Shown here: piece after piece, positions 11,813 through 23,030 of the stretch
Layout: every line of letters starts with the position of its first letter
How positions within the stretch are numbered: the stretch's first letter is position 1
NCBI GenBank assembly: GCA_949358305.1
Contig: OX442314.1
Span: 4,529,087 to 4,593,086 of the forward strand
Reading direction: 5' to 3'
DNA: 64,000 nucleotides
Origin: Strigamia acuminata
Lineage: Eukaryota; Arthropoda; Chilopoda; Geophilomorpha; Linotaeniidae
Program-made: the position numbers and the translations under genes
The notes under the pieces: generated by a model
Seen by the model: the letters and a program-made list of their open reading frames with translations, nothing else
Told to the model about the DNA's origin: nothing
Databases searched by the model: none

Positions 11813-12271
11813 ATGAAAAGGAACAAAAAACTACGTCCGACAATTCATCAATTAATGAGAGAAGATGGGAACAAACCGAGCTGCGGTTTAACTGGTTTAA
11901 ATGATTTCATTAACAGAAAACGACGTCGGAGCACGATTCACTCTTTATGGCTTCTTTTGTTATTATTTTGCACATGCATTCTCACTTATCAGACATACAA
12001 TAGAGTAATGCATTACTTAAGTTATCCTACGGTTGATGTATCGAGTAGATCGGATGACATCGTTTTACCAAACATAGCGATCTGCAGTACGAATACAAAA
12101 GAAATGGCCAGGCTTTGGAATAAGAGTAGTGGATTAGACAAATCAGGTCGAATTAATCCATTCCATTGCACAAACATGATGAAAACTCTGATGGCAAGCC
12201 CAACCTACAAAATGGACGAAGTTTGGAAAGCAACTAATTTGACACCAGAAATAGTGAGCATCAAATTGAAA
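11813..12271 (+). CDS. Gene A exon 1: N-terminus and TM1 of DEG/ENaC unit 1
   Basis: The first ATG (11813) opens a basic cytoplasmic head followed by a hydrophobic helix (LWLLLLLFCTCIL) and the post-TM1 motif leading to LPNIAIC, the equivalent of the DEG/ENaC FPAVTIC motif. A donor TTGAAA|GTAAAAG ends the exon; reading on gives a lysine-rich tail and stop, which is intron. An in-frame stop upstream excludes an extension unless another exon exists. Confidence 0.75.
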
Positions 12272-15200
12272 GTAAAAGAAAAGCAAAAATCCAAAATTAT
12301 CGTGAAGAATAAAATCTAATCATTTATTCTTCTGCAGGGATATTCAACCAAAAGCTTTGTCCAGAAGGAAATGGACACATCATTTGGAATATGCTCAGCA
12401 TTTCGATTTGGTAAGTGCCTTGCTGCGTTCGCTTCACTGCGTGACCCATGAACTGAATATTGTTAATCTTTGGCGCTGTTTTTTCAGCGTCTTGTATGTT
12501 TAATTTACGCAAATAAAATCACTCGTAATTTTACTGTAACATTCGTCATCCGCTATCGTGAAATTGCATCGAGTACGAAACGTACTATGCCTAAAAGTAA
12601 AATAATCTTTTTTCCACTGTGTTTAGATAAGAATTCTACTAAATCGTTTGTTGGAAAACTACTAACAGTGGATTTTGAAAAGTTTTATCCAAACATCTGC
12701 CCAGGATCTTTTTACATGGTGATATAAAAACAATTACAATCCAATAGCAACGAGAGAAACAAAATTGCTTTTCTTTTTTTCACTTCTAGATTAGGCTATC
12801 AATGTATAATTTTGGAAACGCATACTTCACTACATATAAACACACTGGTACAACAGTGAAAATAAATTTGAGTTATGACAAAGTAACATTTAAACTTGAT
12901 TAAAATGAAACAACTCTTCTAAGTCTCCTTTATATTTCAGTATGTGTTTCTCAATTCATCGAAACACCTGTGCTCTGGTGAAAATGAATACAGAGATTGT
13001 TATCAAAAGTGCTTGTTCAAAAGATTAGAAAACAATCTAACATGCAGGTAAAAGCAATTTTTTCTAACTAACCCAAGAAATGACATTTTATGACAAATTT
13101 GTTTAATTTACTAACAAACGATGCTAAACGTTTTTGGTAAATCAAATAACTTAAGCACTGCACTTTTGCTCAAAAGCAAAGCCACTGAACAAAACCATCA
13201 TAATTTCATTAAATTCTTTTTTTTTTCTTAAGATTTCCTTTTCTGAAGATGAATTTACCTCTCTGTGAATGTTCAGATGCTATACACGATCAATACGGCA
13301 TAGTCAATAAACTAATTGATACCACAGACCCAATTACTACTTGTGCTTGTCGACCTCCATGTCAACAAATGGCTTTTACACCCTACACAGACTCCGGCAA
13401 AGCAGATAATGAAAAAATATTGTCTTTGACTTTAGCACTAACCAATGATAAAATCACCTTGTATGAAGAGCGGTTCACTTACGACATTATTGCTTTACTA
13501 TCTGATTTAGGCGGCAATTTGGGACTATTTCTCGGCCTATCGTTAGTTTCATTACCTGAAATCACATGGTATTTATATTTTGTTGTAACAACTAAACGCA
13601 AAACTACCAACCTTGATAAGATTCGACGACTCTATGAGAAATCCAAGATTGAAGTCACTGAGAGTGAAGAGAAAATCAAAACTAACGGAGTTTTAAGAAA
13701 GCTAAAGTTGCTGCTGGTTGTAATTAGTGCAGGATTCACTCTATACTTGTTGCAAAGTCGTTTAAACTACTATCTGGAAGAACCTATATCAAAAATCATT
13801 ATCATAGATCAACGGCGCTACATAGAGTTCCCATCCGTCACACTCTGTGGTGAAAATCGCAGTGATGAGATGGAACGAGCCAGATTGCAGTTACTCAAAC
13901 AGACAAACAAAACTTGCAATGACATATCACCGTGGGAATTGGTCAACAATAAATTGTCATTAGAAGATATTTGGAAAACCCTAAATATTCATCAAACAAT
14001 GAGTGCTAAGGACATGGTCAGCAAGGTATACAGATTTTAAAAACATACACTACAAAATGTATAAAATATATATTTACAGCATCAGACTGGATACACAACA
14101 ATACTAGACATAGCAACGAGTCTCGTCCCACTTCCATTTGGTTATTGTTCACAAGTTAACACAGGTAATTCACATGGAAATGTAATCAGGTCAACAGAAT
14201 ATGACTATACAACTCCTTGCCAAAAAAATGTCATATCTCTATTTTTGGAACTTTTAATATTTGAAATTTCTCAGAAACTATTTTTCACAAGTAAAAATGG
14301 TTTTAGGAGGATTTAAAGGAATGTTAGAGCTATCATTTCGTTAAAAGTTTTTTGAAAAAAAATGAATAGTTGAAGAGAAAAAAATTAAAAACTCCAAAAA
14401 GTGACTATTTACAATATTTCTCATAACTTGTGAGCAGAATAAGATAAAATTAAAAACTAAACAGATTTGAGACTGTTTATATCCCAGGGAACTTTTCTAA
14501 ATTGGATGTATAGATCTCCAAGGCCCTCAAAAAAGGCGTAATGGAGCTACGTAAATGGGTAGACAACCACTATTTTTCGAAAAATCGTGGTGAGCACAAC
14601 TGTTGACGAATCAAGTCATAACTATAACATGTTTTCGTACGACCCAATAATGTTTCAATGCTAAAGTTCCGTTTCGATTCGTCAACAGTTGTGCTCGCCA
14701 CAATTTTTCGAAAACTAGTGGTTGTCTACCCCTTTACATAGCTCCATTACGCATTTTTTGAGGGCCTTGGAGATCCATACATCCAATTTAGAAAAGTTTC
14801 CTGGGATATAAACAGTCTCAAATCTGTTTAGTTTTTAATTTTATCTCATTCTGTTCACAAGTTATGAGAAATATTGTAAATAGTCACTTTTTGTAGTTTT
14901 TAATTTTTTTCTCTTCAACTATTTATTTTTTTTCAAAAAACCTTAAAAGGAAATGAAGCTCTAATAATCCTTTAAATCCTCCTAAAACCATTTTTACTTG
15001 TGAGAAATAGTTTCTGAGAAATTTCAAATATTAAAAGTTTCAAAAATAGGGATATGATATTTTTTTGGCAAGGAGTTGTACTTCGTTTACATTAACTTAC
15101 AACAAACTCCTATTGGTTGGCATATTTATTGGGTAAATTGAAAAATGGCTGTTGTGCTTGTGACAAACATTGTTATGCAACCCAAACAAATTTATTGACA

Positions 15201-17993
15201 TTCCTACAACATATGCTGAGAATTGCCTCCAGAATTAACAGTAGAGAGACATCGAACTAATCACTTATTTTTAGTTCCGTTTATTAATGATCTTACTAAT
15301 TAATCATCTCCTTCTTACTGTTTAGGTATTACAAGCACAGTCAAAACTCTTTATAATGAATCGCGATATAATGAATTATACATATAACGAATTGTTAAAA
15401 ATGACTTGGTTGGCCATTCATAGAACGCTATGTTAAATATATTTTCGATATAAAGATTTTTAATACAACAAATTATTCGTTATAACAAGCAAGTTTTTAT
15501 GTACACTGTAATACCCACAAGCCCTTGTTATAACGAATTTTCAAAACTGATCACATGACTCACAACATCCTATGCGTATATTTAGAACGCATTTAGAAGC
15601 CATCAATTGAAGCGGGTCCCTTGTGATTCGTTATAAGGAGTTTCGACCGTACTGTATTGGAGCCCAGATCACTAATGGAATACCATGCATACAATTATTT
15701 TATTTTTTTAAGAAATAACGAACCATGTAACAGCAGATGTTACAATTGGTCTTGTGAAACCTTTTCCCCCAGCAGTTTGTGAACAACATCTATGGGTAAT
15801 ATCAAAATATACTTATTTTAGAAAAATAGTTAATATCAAGCAAAAAAAATGTGCACGGATCTCAATGAATAAATCTGGATTTTGTAATTAGAACACCCAC
15901 ATTCTAATAAAGGACTTACGAAAAATCTAAATGTTAGGCTGGCCCAAATTTTCTGGTGCAAAAGCGATATTATAATTAGGCAAAATAAGATCACGAGTAG
16001 ACTACTTCGGCACTTCCCATTGGTCAAGAATTGATGATTTATGTTATTTCATACATCTAGCTGATGCTTTCAAATTCTAATTGTATAATAACCGAATTCT
16101 TTCTAAATCCAATTGTAAATATTTTCAGTTTTTTCTAAATAACCCAGAAGATCAAGTCAATATTTTAGCACCCATGTTTATTTCCTATGGCTCTATGACT
16201 GTATTAGGTCTTCGCATATCAAAGGTAACATTCAAAACAAACAAATTTAATGGCCAAAACCTACTTGAAAGGAAAAATATGATTTAAACTTTAATTGCTT
16301 TGTCTATGTACAGTCGTTGACAATAAAACTGTGACTGGGCTATGGTTTTACTCGCGCAGTATGGGGAGTTACTGAGCAGGAGGGACGGATACCCTCACGT
16401 AATTAACGAGACAGGAGACTCAGATTGTTGGGTTTGGCCTTTAATCAGTTGTCTAGCGGTTGGGTCACTTATCGTACTGTGTGTTGGTGCCAGTAGGCAC
16501 GCTACACCGAAGTCCGACCCGTCACTCACAGGGCGGGAGCCCCATGAGTGACGTCGTCGGTCGCATTGGACGAACATTCTGTCGTACTCACCTGTACGAC
16601 CCATGTAGCCGCTTACGGTACTGCAGCAGTCATCTCGGATCTCCCACTAAGCGTCACAGTGGTGAATGGCGAGAGCAGCAGAGTTGGCAGTTGTCTCTGC
16701 CTGCGTCTCTGTGTGGTCACAGGACGGCCCCTAGAAATTTGTCCGGTTCTGAGAATGGCAAGGTAGGTCTGCATAACTCTCAAGTCTTAACAAATGTCAC
16801 ATATCCTGACTAGATAGAGCAGTAAAAAAAAGTTTCCACATTTTTTCTGATCAATTGTCGGTCTAGTTGTGCACCACCAAGCATGTCCGGACGGTGCTGT
16901 GTACTGACCACTCAGGATGCAATGCATATTAAACCTACAAAATTAAAAAACTTAAACCATGATTATGTTATCAAACAGACCATTCGAAGAAATACGAAAC
17001 TCAAGCCATGTGAGCAAAATAAAACTGCTTATTTCATGTGTCAAACTGCTTGCATGCAAAACAATTTATTTCACAGGATCAATTGCAGGTATTGTTGTAG
17101 TTCTTCTAGCAAATGCTGATGATATTTGAGTGTAATCTAGTAAACATTCCTTCCTTCCAACAATACTGGTTCACACTTTCGTGTACGCTGCTGATTCGCA
17201 GCTGAAAATTACGTCACTTCCTGTGTAGATTCGGTTTTTCTGTGGATTTTGAAAATAGAAATATTTTCTATTGTTCTGGTGTTTAACCTAGTGGCAAAAC
17301 ACGAAATTACTCACAATTTCAATTGCCAGCCGAGAGTAAGGGTCCAGTTTTTTTGAACACGAAACATCGTGTTGCTACAGAACTGACGTCTTTTTAGCTG
17401 CGTTTACGCAAGTTTGAACCAGCCTTTACATTAAGTATTCGAGACGTATTGCATGGCTACTTTTGCTATTCATCAATCTCTCCAGAAAGTCCTCCAGAAA
17501 ACCAAAAACACTTTCATTTAAGGAAGTGACACCGCAAAACCAAACTAACACTCAAAACTCAACATTTTGCAGGCAGTTAGTATTTGTGAATTCAGTTTAA
17601 TTAAACTGTGCTTGTTCCAGATTGCCATACATGTCTACACCAAATTTGCCATCTTGCAACACGACGGAAAACATTAATCGTGCCCGTTCCCAATATTTTC
17701 ACAATTACAAATTTAATCAAAAAACATGCAAATGTAAACAACCCTGCAGAATTACTTATTACCAAGTCATCGAGCATGAAACTAAATTCAGAAATAATAT
17801 GTACACATTTATCAAGCTTCGGCCAGTTAACAATTTCGACGAGACTACAATAGACGAGCTAATTTATCCAATATCTCACTTGTTAAGTGATGTCGGCAGC
17901 ATTGTCGGATTAGCATTCGGAATGTCAATACTTTCTTTGCACATTTATCTTTTAAAGATTTATAATTGGTTTTGCCTCAAACTGGATGGTTAA
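11813..17993 (+). CDS. Tandem (two-unit) DEG/ENaC sodium channel gene A, multi-exon
   Basis: DEG/ENaC subunits are two-membrane-segment, cysteine-rich cation channels that normally work as trimers of separate chains. Here two complete sets of hallmarks follow each other on one strand. Unit 1: TM1 in 11813-12271, an FGIC motif exon 12338-12410, a candidate exon near 12488-12720, a cysteine-rich exon 12941-13047 and TM2 in 13233-14025. Unit 2: TM1 in the same exon 13233-14025, then 14080-14164, 16129-16224, 16916-17088 and 17621-17993 with TM2 and the stop. Splice sites are GT-AG. Phases agree for most joins, but the exons after the FGIC (12410) and FGYC (14164) exons do not fit in phase, so an exon is missing in my model or the gene is damaged there. 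The join of the two units is in one uninterrupted frame. Confidence 0.75.
12338..12410 (+). CDS. Gene A exon 2: FGIC motif of unit 1
   Basis: Between CTGCAG| and G|GTAAGT, the frame continues from exon 1 and contains TSFGICSAF, matching the DEG/ENaC FGLCYTF signature. Its size and phases mirror the unit 2 exon at 14080-14164. Confidence 0.7.
12488..12720 (+). CDS. Gene A candidate exon 3, unit 1 extracellular domain
   Basis: After TTTTTTCAG| an open frame reaches PGSFYM before a GTGATA donor, plausible for the DEG/ENaC palm/finger part. Its open frame does not match the phase left by exon 2, so either the join differs or the copy is broken. Confidence 0.4.
12941..13047 (+). CDS. Gene A exon 4: first cysteine-rich segment of unit 1
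   Basis: TATATTTCAG| precedes a frame with the cysteine pattern DCYQKCLFKRLENNLTC, typical of the DEG/ENaC extracellular domain; the exon ends TGCAG|GTAAAAG in phase 2 and joins the next exon correctly. Confidence 0.75.
13233..14025 (+). CDS. Gene A exon 5: unit 1 TM2 fused to unit 2 TM1
   Basis: One open exon of 793 bases carries the end of one channel and the start of the next. It has a CACRPPC cysteine motif, then LLSDLGGNLGLFLGLSLVS, the DEG/ENaC TM2 with the G-x-S filter (GLS). After about 40 polar residues a second TM1 follows (KLLLVVISAGFTLYLL), then FPSVTLCG, again the FPAVTIC equivalent. The linker contains no methionine, so unit 2 cannot be started inside this exon. It begins after a pyrimidine run and AAG| and ends AGCAAG|GTATAC. 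This is direct evidence for a four-segment concatenated subunit rather than two adjacent genes. Confidence 0.85.
14080..14164 (+). CDS. Gene A exon 6: FGYC motif of unit 2
   Basis: TATTTACAG| opens a frame in phase with exon 5 and holds PFGYCSQVN, the second copy of the FGLCYTFN-like motif; donor CACAG|GTAATT. Confidence 0.75.
14210..15078. mobile_element. Fold-back TA MITE (869 bp, arms about 400 bp) in gene A intron
   Basis: The left arm from CAACTCCTTGCCAAAAAAATG and the right arm ending at GGCAAGGAGTTG are near-perfect inverted copies over about 400 bp, separated by a short spacer near 14620-14670. TA borders both ends, as for Tc1/mariner elements. There is no transposase. An intron transcript would fold into a long hairpin. 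Confidence 0.8.
15332..15654. mobile_element. pogo/Tigger-like MITE (323 bp)
   Basis: The ends CAAGCACAGTCAAAACTC and GAGTTTCGACCGTACTG are imperfect inverted copies followed by TTATAACGAAT-like repeats, a layout known from pogo/Tigger-derived MITEs. TA flanks both ends. It lies in the same intron as the fold-back element. Confidence 0.6.
16129..16224 (+). CDS. Gene A exon 7, unit 2 extracellular domain
   Basis: ATTTTCAG| and AAG|GTAACA bound a 32-codon exon whose frame joins exon 8 in phase. The sequence (NNPEDQVNILAPMFISYG) fits the DEG/ENaC palm strand before the thumb. Confidence 0.6.
16370..16760 (+). repeat. Dispersed repeat, third copy (intron of gene A)
   Basis: Shares CAGATTGTTGGGTTTGGCCT, CCCATGTAGCCGC and GTCACAGTGGTGAATGG blocks with the palindromic pair at 8165-8835. 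Non-coding. Confidence 0.6.
16916..17088 (+). CDS. Gene A exon 8, unit 2 thumb and cysteine region
   Basis: CACTCAG| opens a frame continuing exon 7. It contains the spacing C-x8-C-x3-C ending in NCR, as expected ahead of the cysteine-rich domain; donor TGCAG|GTATTG in phase 2, matching exon 9. Confidence 0.7.
17621..17993 (+). CDS. Gene A exon 9: cysteine-rich end and TM2 of unit 2
   Basis: TTGTTCCAG| opens the last exon. It has LPSC, CKCKQPC and then LLSDVGSIVGLAFGMSILS, a DEG/ENaC TM2 with the G-x-S filter (GMS), a short basic cytoplasmic tail and TAA. A close paralogue of this exon lies inverted at 58605-58971. The stop is only 16 bp from the insertion site of gypsy X. Confidence 0.85.
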
Positions 17994-18009
17994 TTTGTCC
18001 AATCTAGGT

Positions 18010-19653
18010 TGTGACGATTCTACTTTTGGGCCAATTTATTAGTCCTTTTAAGATAGATAATTCGGTTTATACAAGACGTTGCTAAGTTTAGCAACAACCT
18101 AACCGAGATAAGCTACGGAAGCCTTTACAAACATGAATATGTGATCGAATAGAAATAACTTACAGTTTTAGTGTGACTTAACATATTTATTACTAAATAT
18201 TAATGATAACAGTAAATGGGTTCTTGACGCGTGTAAACGGGCGGCATCAACTGGTTGAGGATCCGGGCGAAGCCAGAGGGATACGGCTGACTTTGCGGCA
18301 TCGTCACAAATATCGCTACGGAGACGTATTTGGTCCGCAGCTCGAATATCTAAATATGCGAAGAGTCCTTCGCATTAATCGGAATATTCGGCAGAATATT
18401 CCATGTTCCAAATGAATAAAAGTAAAGTGATTAAAGTAATATAACAAATGAATTGTTATATAAATAATGATTGGGCGGGGACCGTCACGACAATTGAGAG
18501 AACGTCGCGGGAGTTGTTGAGACTCCATCCGCCAGCACGCCTTACGACGACAAGATCTCGTGATCAGGCGCCGAGTATTTAATTGTGTGCTTTAACTCGC
18601 TATCGGTGGTACCAACCACCAGGTAAACATTTCTATGGACTTACCGGGTCTAAAAGATATTGCCAATACAGGATTACCAATGCCCGAGTAATTTGTTTAA
18701 CATGATATATTTTATATCATTCACGGGTTACTAACCCGGAGGGTACGATGGGGCGGGGACCGTCACGACGGTCGAGAGAACCATCGCGGGAGGATTTGAC
18801 TCCTCCATCCGCCAGCATGCCTTACGATGACGGGATCAGCAGATCGAGCACCGGGTAAAATATTATTTGGCCACTGCCGTTGGATTACCATTATCCAGGT
18901 AGTTGTTTTAACGCAACATCTTTAGATATTACTCACGGGCTACCAACCCGGCGTGTCACCTGTACATTAAGCCTTTACCGACTTTTAACGAGCGGAAGGT
19001 CCAATCGTAGAAAGACGGGAACCTGCGTGGGCTGTTTACAACAACCATCCTGCAGCGGACTGTGGCCAGTTAGCTGAGGGACCTACTTTCATTTAGCAAG
19101 GTCGTACTGTATACGACCGTTATATTAAGCCACCGTACGAAGTCCTACTGTCCCGTAGAACAGCTGGCTAACGTTACGGGGCCATTTCATGCGAATGCAT
19201 GTCTATTACCGGAGTTGGCCTTCCCGAAAAGGCCCTACAACAACAATAACAATAGTAATGAATACCGATTGTGGAGAGCTGAGGTGGCCTGATGTGTCGA
19301 TAGAGAATAATGAAATCAAACGATAACAATTCAACTACAGACAATATACAAGTTCAGTTATCAAAAATCAAGCCTGGGGGAAGTGGAAAACTGATGCTTA
19401 TATAGTTCTGTAGAACTACTAGATTGGCGTACGAATCGGCGGATTCGTGGGTCACTAGTCCGGACCTAATATATGACTATGTCCAGATGGGCCCAGTTGG
19501 GGTCCGGAAGGGTCCGATTGGTTCCCTTCGACAGGTAAGTAAAGTGGACATTGATTCGATAGAATCAACATCATCAAGTAATTAATACTTAATTTATATC
19601 GAATAAAATAGTTATATTTTATTCACCGTGTCTAAATAATTATTTATCACACT
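18010..19653 (-). repeat. Gypsy X 3' LTR, larger part
   Basis: Identical by eye to 52638-54295 apart from a missing ACAGCCAATCAGCG (present at 54058-54071). It stops at CACACT where the Polinton begins; the remaining 92 bases resume at 41478. Within it a related unit starting GGGCGGGGACCGTCACGAC occurs twice (near 18475 and 18750). ORFs in it are accidental. Confidence 0.9.
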
Positions 19654-19748
19654 TGTTGTAGTAAAATATGAGATCTATGAATACGCATTTAAGATGCAAT
19701 TCTTGATTTCTACCTCAAGGAGGGATTTAAAGGGATGAAGGAGGAAAT
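19654..19748 (+). repeat. Polinton left terminal inverted repeat
   Basis: About 95 bp match the reverse complement of 41377-41471 with one mismatch seen (near 19705). Ends are TG...CA. This is short for Polintons, whose inverted repeats are often several hundred bp. Confidence 0.88.
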
Positions 19749-20189
19749 CACCCGAGGCAAGGCCATGGGAAAGTGCATTAAATTATTCTGCTGTTTGAAT
19801 TAAAGAGTTTTAAAAGGAAGTAGGTCATTGACTTCACCTGCTTCTATCACAACTGGTTTTTTTGGAACGTTTCATTTTACTGGAGGGAAAATGAATAAAT
19901 GACGTGATTTGTTTACATGTACTTTGTTGGCAAAATCACACATATTAACCATTTTTAGGAAAGTGGGAGGTAATTAAAGTGAAAGTGGGGGTAAATCGTA
20001 TGGACTTCCAATGACAGTGGGCAACATTTGCCATTGTTTAAAGTTTTCTGAGGGTATTGGAAGTGGGGGTTACGGCAAAATTAAAAGTGGGGGTAATTTT
20101 AAACGGTTTGTCTCGAGATGGTGAGTCGAATGCTATATTGCACGTATGGGTCAGGGTGTTTGATCACATGTTGAATCTGCACTTGGTGA

Positions 20190-20610
20190 AATTTTGGCTA
20201 TGTCCAACACGCTTCATTGGTGAAATTTTGGCTATGTCCAACACGCTTTGTTGGTGAAATTTGGCTATGTCCAACACGCTTCGTTGGTGATATTTTGACT
20301 ATGTTCCACAAGCTTGGTTTGATATTTCGGCTATGTTCCACAAGCTTGGTTTGATATTTCGGCTATGTTCCACAAGCTTGGTTTGATATTTCGGCTATGT
20401 TCCACAAGCTTGGTTTGATATTTTGACTATGTGCCACAAGCTTGGTTTGATATTTCGGCTATGTTCCACAAGCTTGGTTTGATATTTTGACTATGTCCAT
20501 CACGCTTGGTTCGATATTTTGACTAAGTTCCACAAGCTTGGTTTGATATTCCGGCTATGTCCATCACGCTTGGTTCGATATTTTGACTAAGTTCCACAAG
20601 CTTCTATATT
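20190..20610 (+). repeat. Tandem array, about 32-bp unit, subterminal in Polinton
   Basis: Roughly a dozen head-to-tail copies of TTTGATATTTCGGCTATGTTCCACAAGCTTGG and variants (first units 33-34 bp with CCAACACGCTTCATTGG). No spacers, so not CRISPR. Confidence 0.85.
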
Positions 20611-20692
20611 TATATTTGTACTTATTTCTTATTTCATGTATTTATATTTGCAATTATTTCTTATTTTAATTAAAATTCAATTCATTTGTAAA

Positions 20693-20854
20693 TAAATGTA
20701 TTAAGATTTTTTAATAAAAAAGTCAATTGAAATGTTTAATAGGAAATGTAAAATGTCTAATTCATTTCATTTACAAATAAATGTATTAAGAATTTTTACA
20801 TTTCCTATTAAACATTTCAATTGACTTTTTTATTAAAAAATCTTAATACATTTA
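20693..20854. repeat. Inverted repeat with 61-bp arms
   Basis: 20693-20753 and 20794-20854 are exact inverted copies by eye with a 40-base loop; AT-rich. It is part of the non-coding left arm of the Polinton (19750-21826), where I otherwise see only AT-rich sequence. Confidence 0.75.
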
Positions 20855-21826
20855 TCTGCAAATAAATTGAATTATCTTTATTTGACCTAAAAACAATTTC
20901 ATTTTAAATAAAAATTCAATTGCCCCTGGGGAAATTTTTTTTATTCACAAATGAAATGTGACCTAGTTGAAAGACCAGTTTAATTGCAAAAGAGTTGAAA
21001 TGTATTAACACAATTTAAAATGAGAATTCGTTTGATTTTTTTGTCCTGTGTGTTGTTATTAATTCCTTATTTTAATTCTATTTACAAAAAAAAATAAAAC
21101 TTATTTTTAAATAAGAAAAAGTTAATTGAAAGAAAGTTTTTATTTGTTAATAGATATTAAAGTTGGAATTTATTAAACCAATTTAAAAATGAAATGGAAT
21201 TAGAATTAAAACTATCCATTAGAAAAAATCAAATGAATTCTCATTTGATTCTTTTTAATTCCATTTTAACTTTTATAATTAATAATTTTCATTTACAAAT
21301 GAAAATTTTATTCCTTCTAAGTAATGGAACTTTCCAAAACCGGCTGTGTTAAAAGTAAGCCATGTGACAGCATGTAATATATCTTGTAGGAAAAACGGAT
21401 ATGTGATCAAACAAACAAATTGATAAACATTTATCAAAACAAAAAAAAACAAAAAAAAAATGTTAAACAGTCGAATGAAAATATTTTTTTCCTCACCAGC
21501 AATTAAATCTCCCCCCCGAAGGCTTTTGCTCTTTAAAAACAAAAATAGCCTTTAGAGATTTTTTTTAATGAGTCAGAAAAACAGGTTTTCAAAGTGACTC
21601 AATCAGAAATAAATGAATAATAAATTGTAAAGAAAAATAATTTTATTCAGCTTTTAATTAAAAATTCTTTTACACATTTTATTTGTTTTTCAAAATTTTT
21701 TTTTACATTGACAAACGAGTTAGCAGAACAGGGGGCACTGCAATGATTACATACGTCACAATTAAACAAGACACTGTTAAATGAATGGCGTAAGAATGCT
21801 CTAGTATGTTCATAAAACTCCATTTT

Positions 21827-22117
21827 TTATAAACATTCATTCTCTTCATCAAAAAAATCTATATCCTTAATTTTCTTGCCCGGAATAATTTGATACAACT
21901 GCCTTATGTGTACTCTTGTTTCTGAGTTGAGAGAATCATGTATTATTCTTGCTCTTTTTATTATTTTGCTTAGTTCAGGAAATTGTCCATCAATGCGAAA
22001 TACAAATGCAAAATTATTTATATCTGTAATTTCAGCCCCCCATCTACTTATAAGTTCAAAGATTATTTGCAGTAATATTTTCTCACTTTTTTCATAAGTT
22101 GCACAAAAAAATTCCAT
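21827..22117 (-). CDS. Polinton small protein A, unknown
   Basis: A 96-residue ORF starting at ATG 22117, with no family I recognise. It is helical and charged, without signal peptide or membrane segment, and ends in an acidic stretch. It lies on the minus strand downstream of the integrase-protease group, a place where Polintons and adintoviruses often carry accessory genes. Its hydrophobic pattern resembles the neighbouring small protein B (22517-22798): an EK-rich start, a leucine-rich helix, a glycine, then an R/K helix and an HI/HV motif. This may reflect duplication but the similarity is weak. AT-rich DNA could also produce an accidental ORF of this size. Confidence 0.45.
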   Translation of the reverse strand: MEFFCATYEKSEKILLQIIFELISRWGAEITDINNFAFVFRIDGQFPELSKIIKRARIIHDSLNSETRVHIRQLYQIIPGKKIKDIDFFDEENECL

Positions 22118-22516
22118 GTTATTCAGCTGAGAAATAATTTATTTTTAATTGAAAATTTAATTAAAATGATGTTTACATACTATATTTTTAATTTATTTTT
22201 AATTGAAAATTTATTTAAAAGCAATTTTATTTATATTTTTTAAAATTTATTTATTTATTATGCATTTGCCGGATGAGTCACGCTGCTTTAATATAATTAC
22301 ATGGTCACGTGTTTTGAATTAAATCAGGTGTTTATTCACATATTCATTTTTATTTCCAGATTTAATATGTGAAATATAATTTGTAATTACACCCAATTAA
22401 TCAAAAGACTATTTCCTTATTCAGAGAAAAAACAGTAAAATTAACAATATAAATATTATTTTAAAAACTTGTGATAATTAATTACATAATGCCGCATTAT
22501 ATATATAGAGTAGCAT

Positions 22517-22798
22517 TTAGCCGAATAAATGACTTATTTCAGCCAATTCCTGGATTTCGGCGATAGTTACATTGTCGTGTACGTATTTGACGTGTTCAAT
22601 ATTCTCACTGGAAAATCTTCCAAGTTTCTCCACCAGAGTTTGAATCTTGATCTGAAATGCCGGTCGCCACAAAAGTAACGAATCGGTTCTCTGATCTATT
22701 GAGCCACCATAATGGACCAATAAAAATAAGGATAAATGTTTCAAAATTATTTTCTTTTCATCGGTAGTTTTGTTCTGTTGGAGTTGAAAGAGATACAT
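22517..22798 (-). CDS. Polinton small protein B, unknown
   Basis: A 93-residue ORF from ATG 22798. No recognised domain; a predicted helical, soluble protein. It is the next gene after protease 1 on the same strand, 232 bp away, and may be co-transcribed with it. See small protein A for the possible relationship. Function unknown. Confidence 0.45.
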   Translation of the reverse strand: MYLFQLQQNKTTDEKKIILKHLSLFLLVHYGGSIDQRTDSLLLWRPAFQIKIQTLVEKLGRFSSENIEHVKYVHDNVTIAEIQELAEISHLFG

Positions 22799-23030
22799 TT
22801 AATTCTTTTCTTTCTCAAATTGAAGTGAATATAATAATGTTGCTTTTTTATATATAGAAAATTTTTGTTACGGTTTCATTTTTGATTTGACACGGACTTT
22901 AACACATGCCCGTGCTTGTTTGCAGACTTTCCGCAAGGTTTTGTGCGAATCTTTGTTGATTTCAAATTAGGATTGTTTTAACTTCTTAAATAATTTCATT
23001 TTTTTGAGAAAAATGGAAATTGGGTTTACT

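Noticed and set aside
18203-19077. Short ORFs within the X LTR, repeated exactly at 52831-53705
   Set aside because: They are duplicated only because the LTR is; composition and repeats are non-coding.
20190-20610. Regular 32-bp repeats, at first sight like a CRISPR array
   Set aside because: Units are head to tail without unique spacers and lie in a eukaryotic transposon.
21279-21542. 87-residue minus-strand ORF with a hydrophobic segment in the Polinton left arm
   Set aside because: It reads through poly-A/T runs in AT-rich DNA; the hydrophobic part is the translation of T runs and no family is seen.
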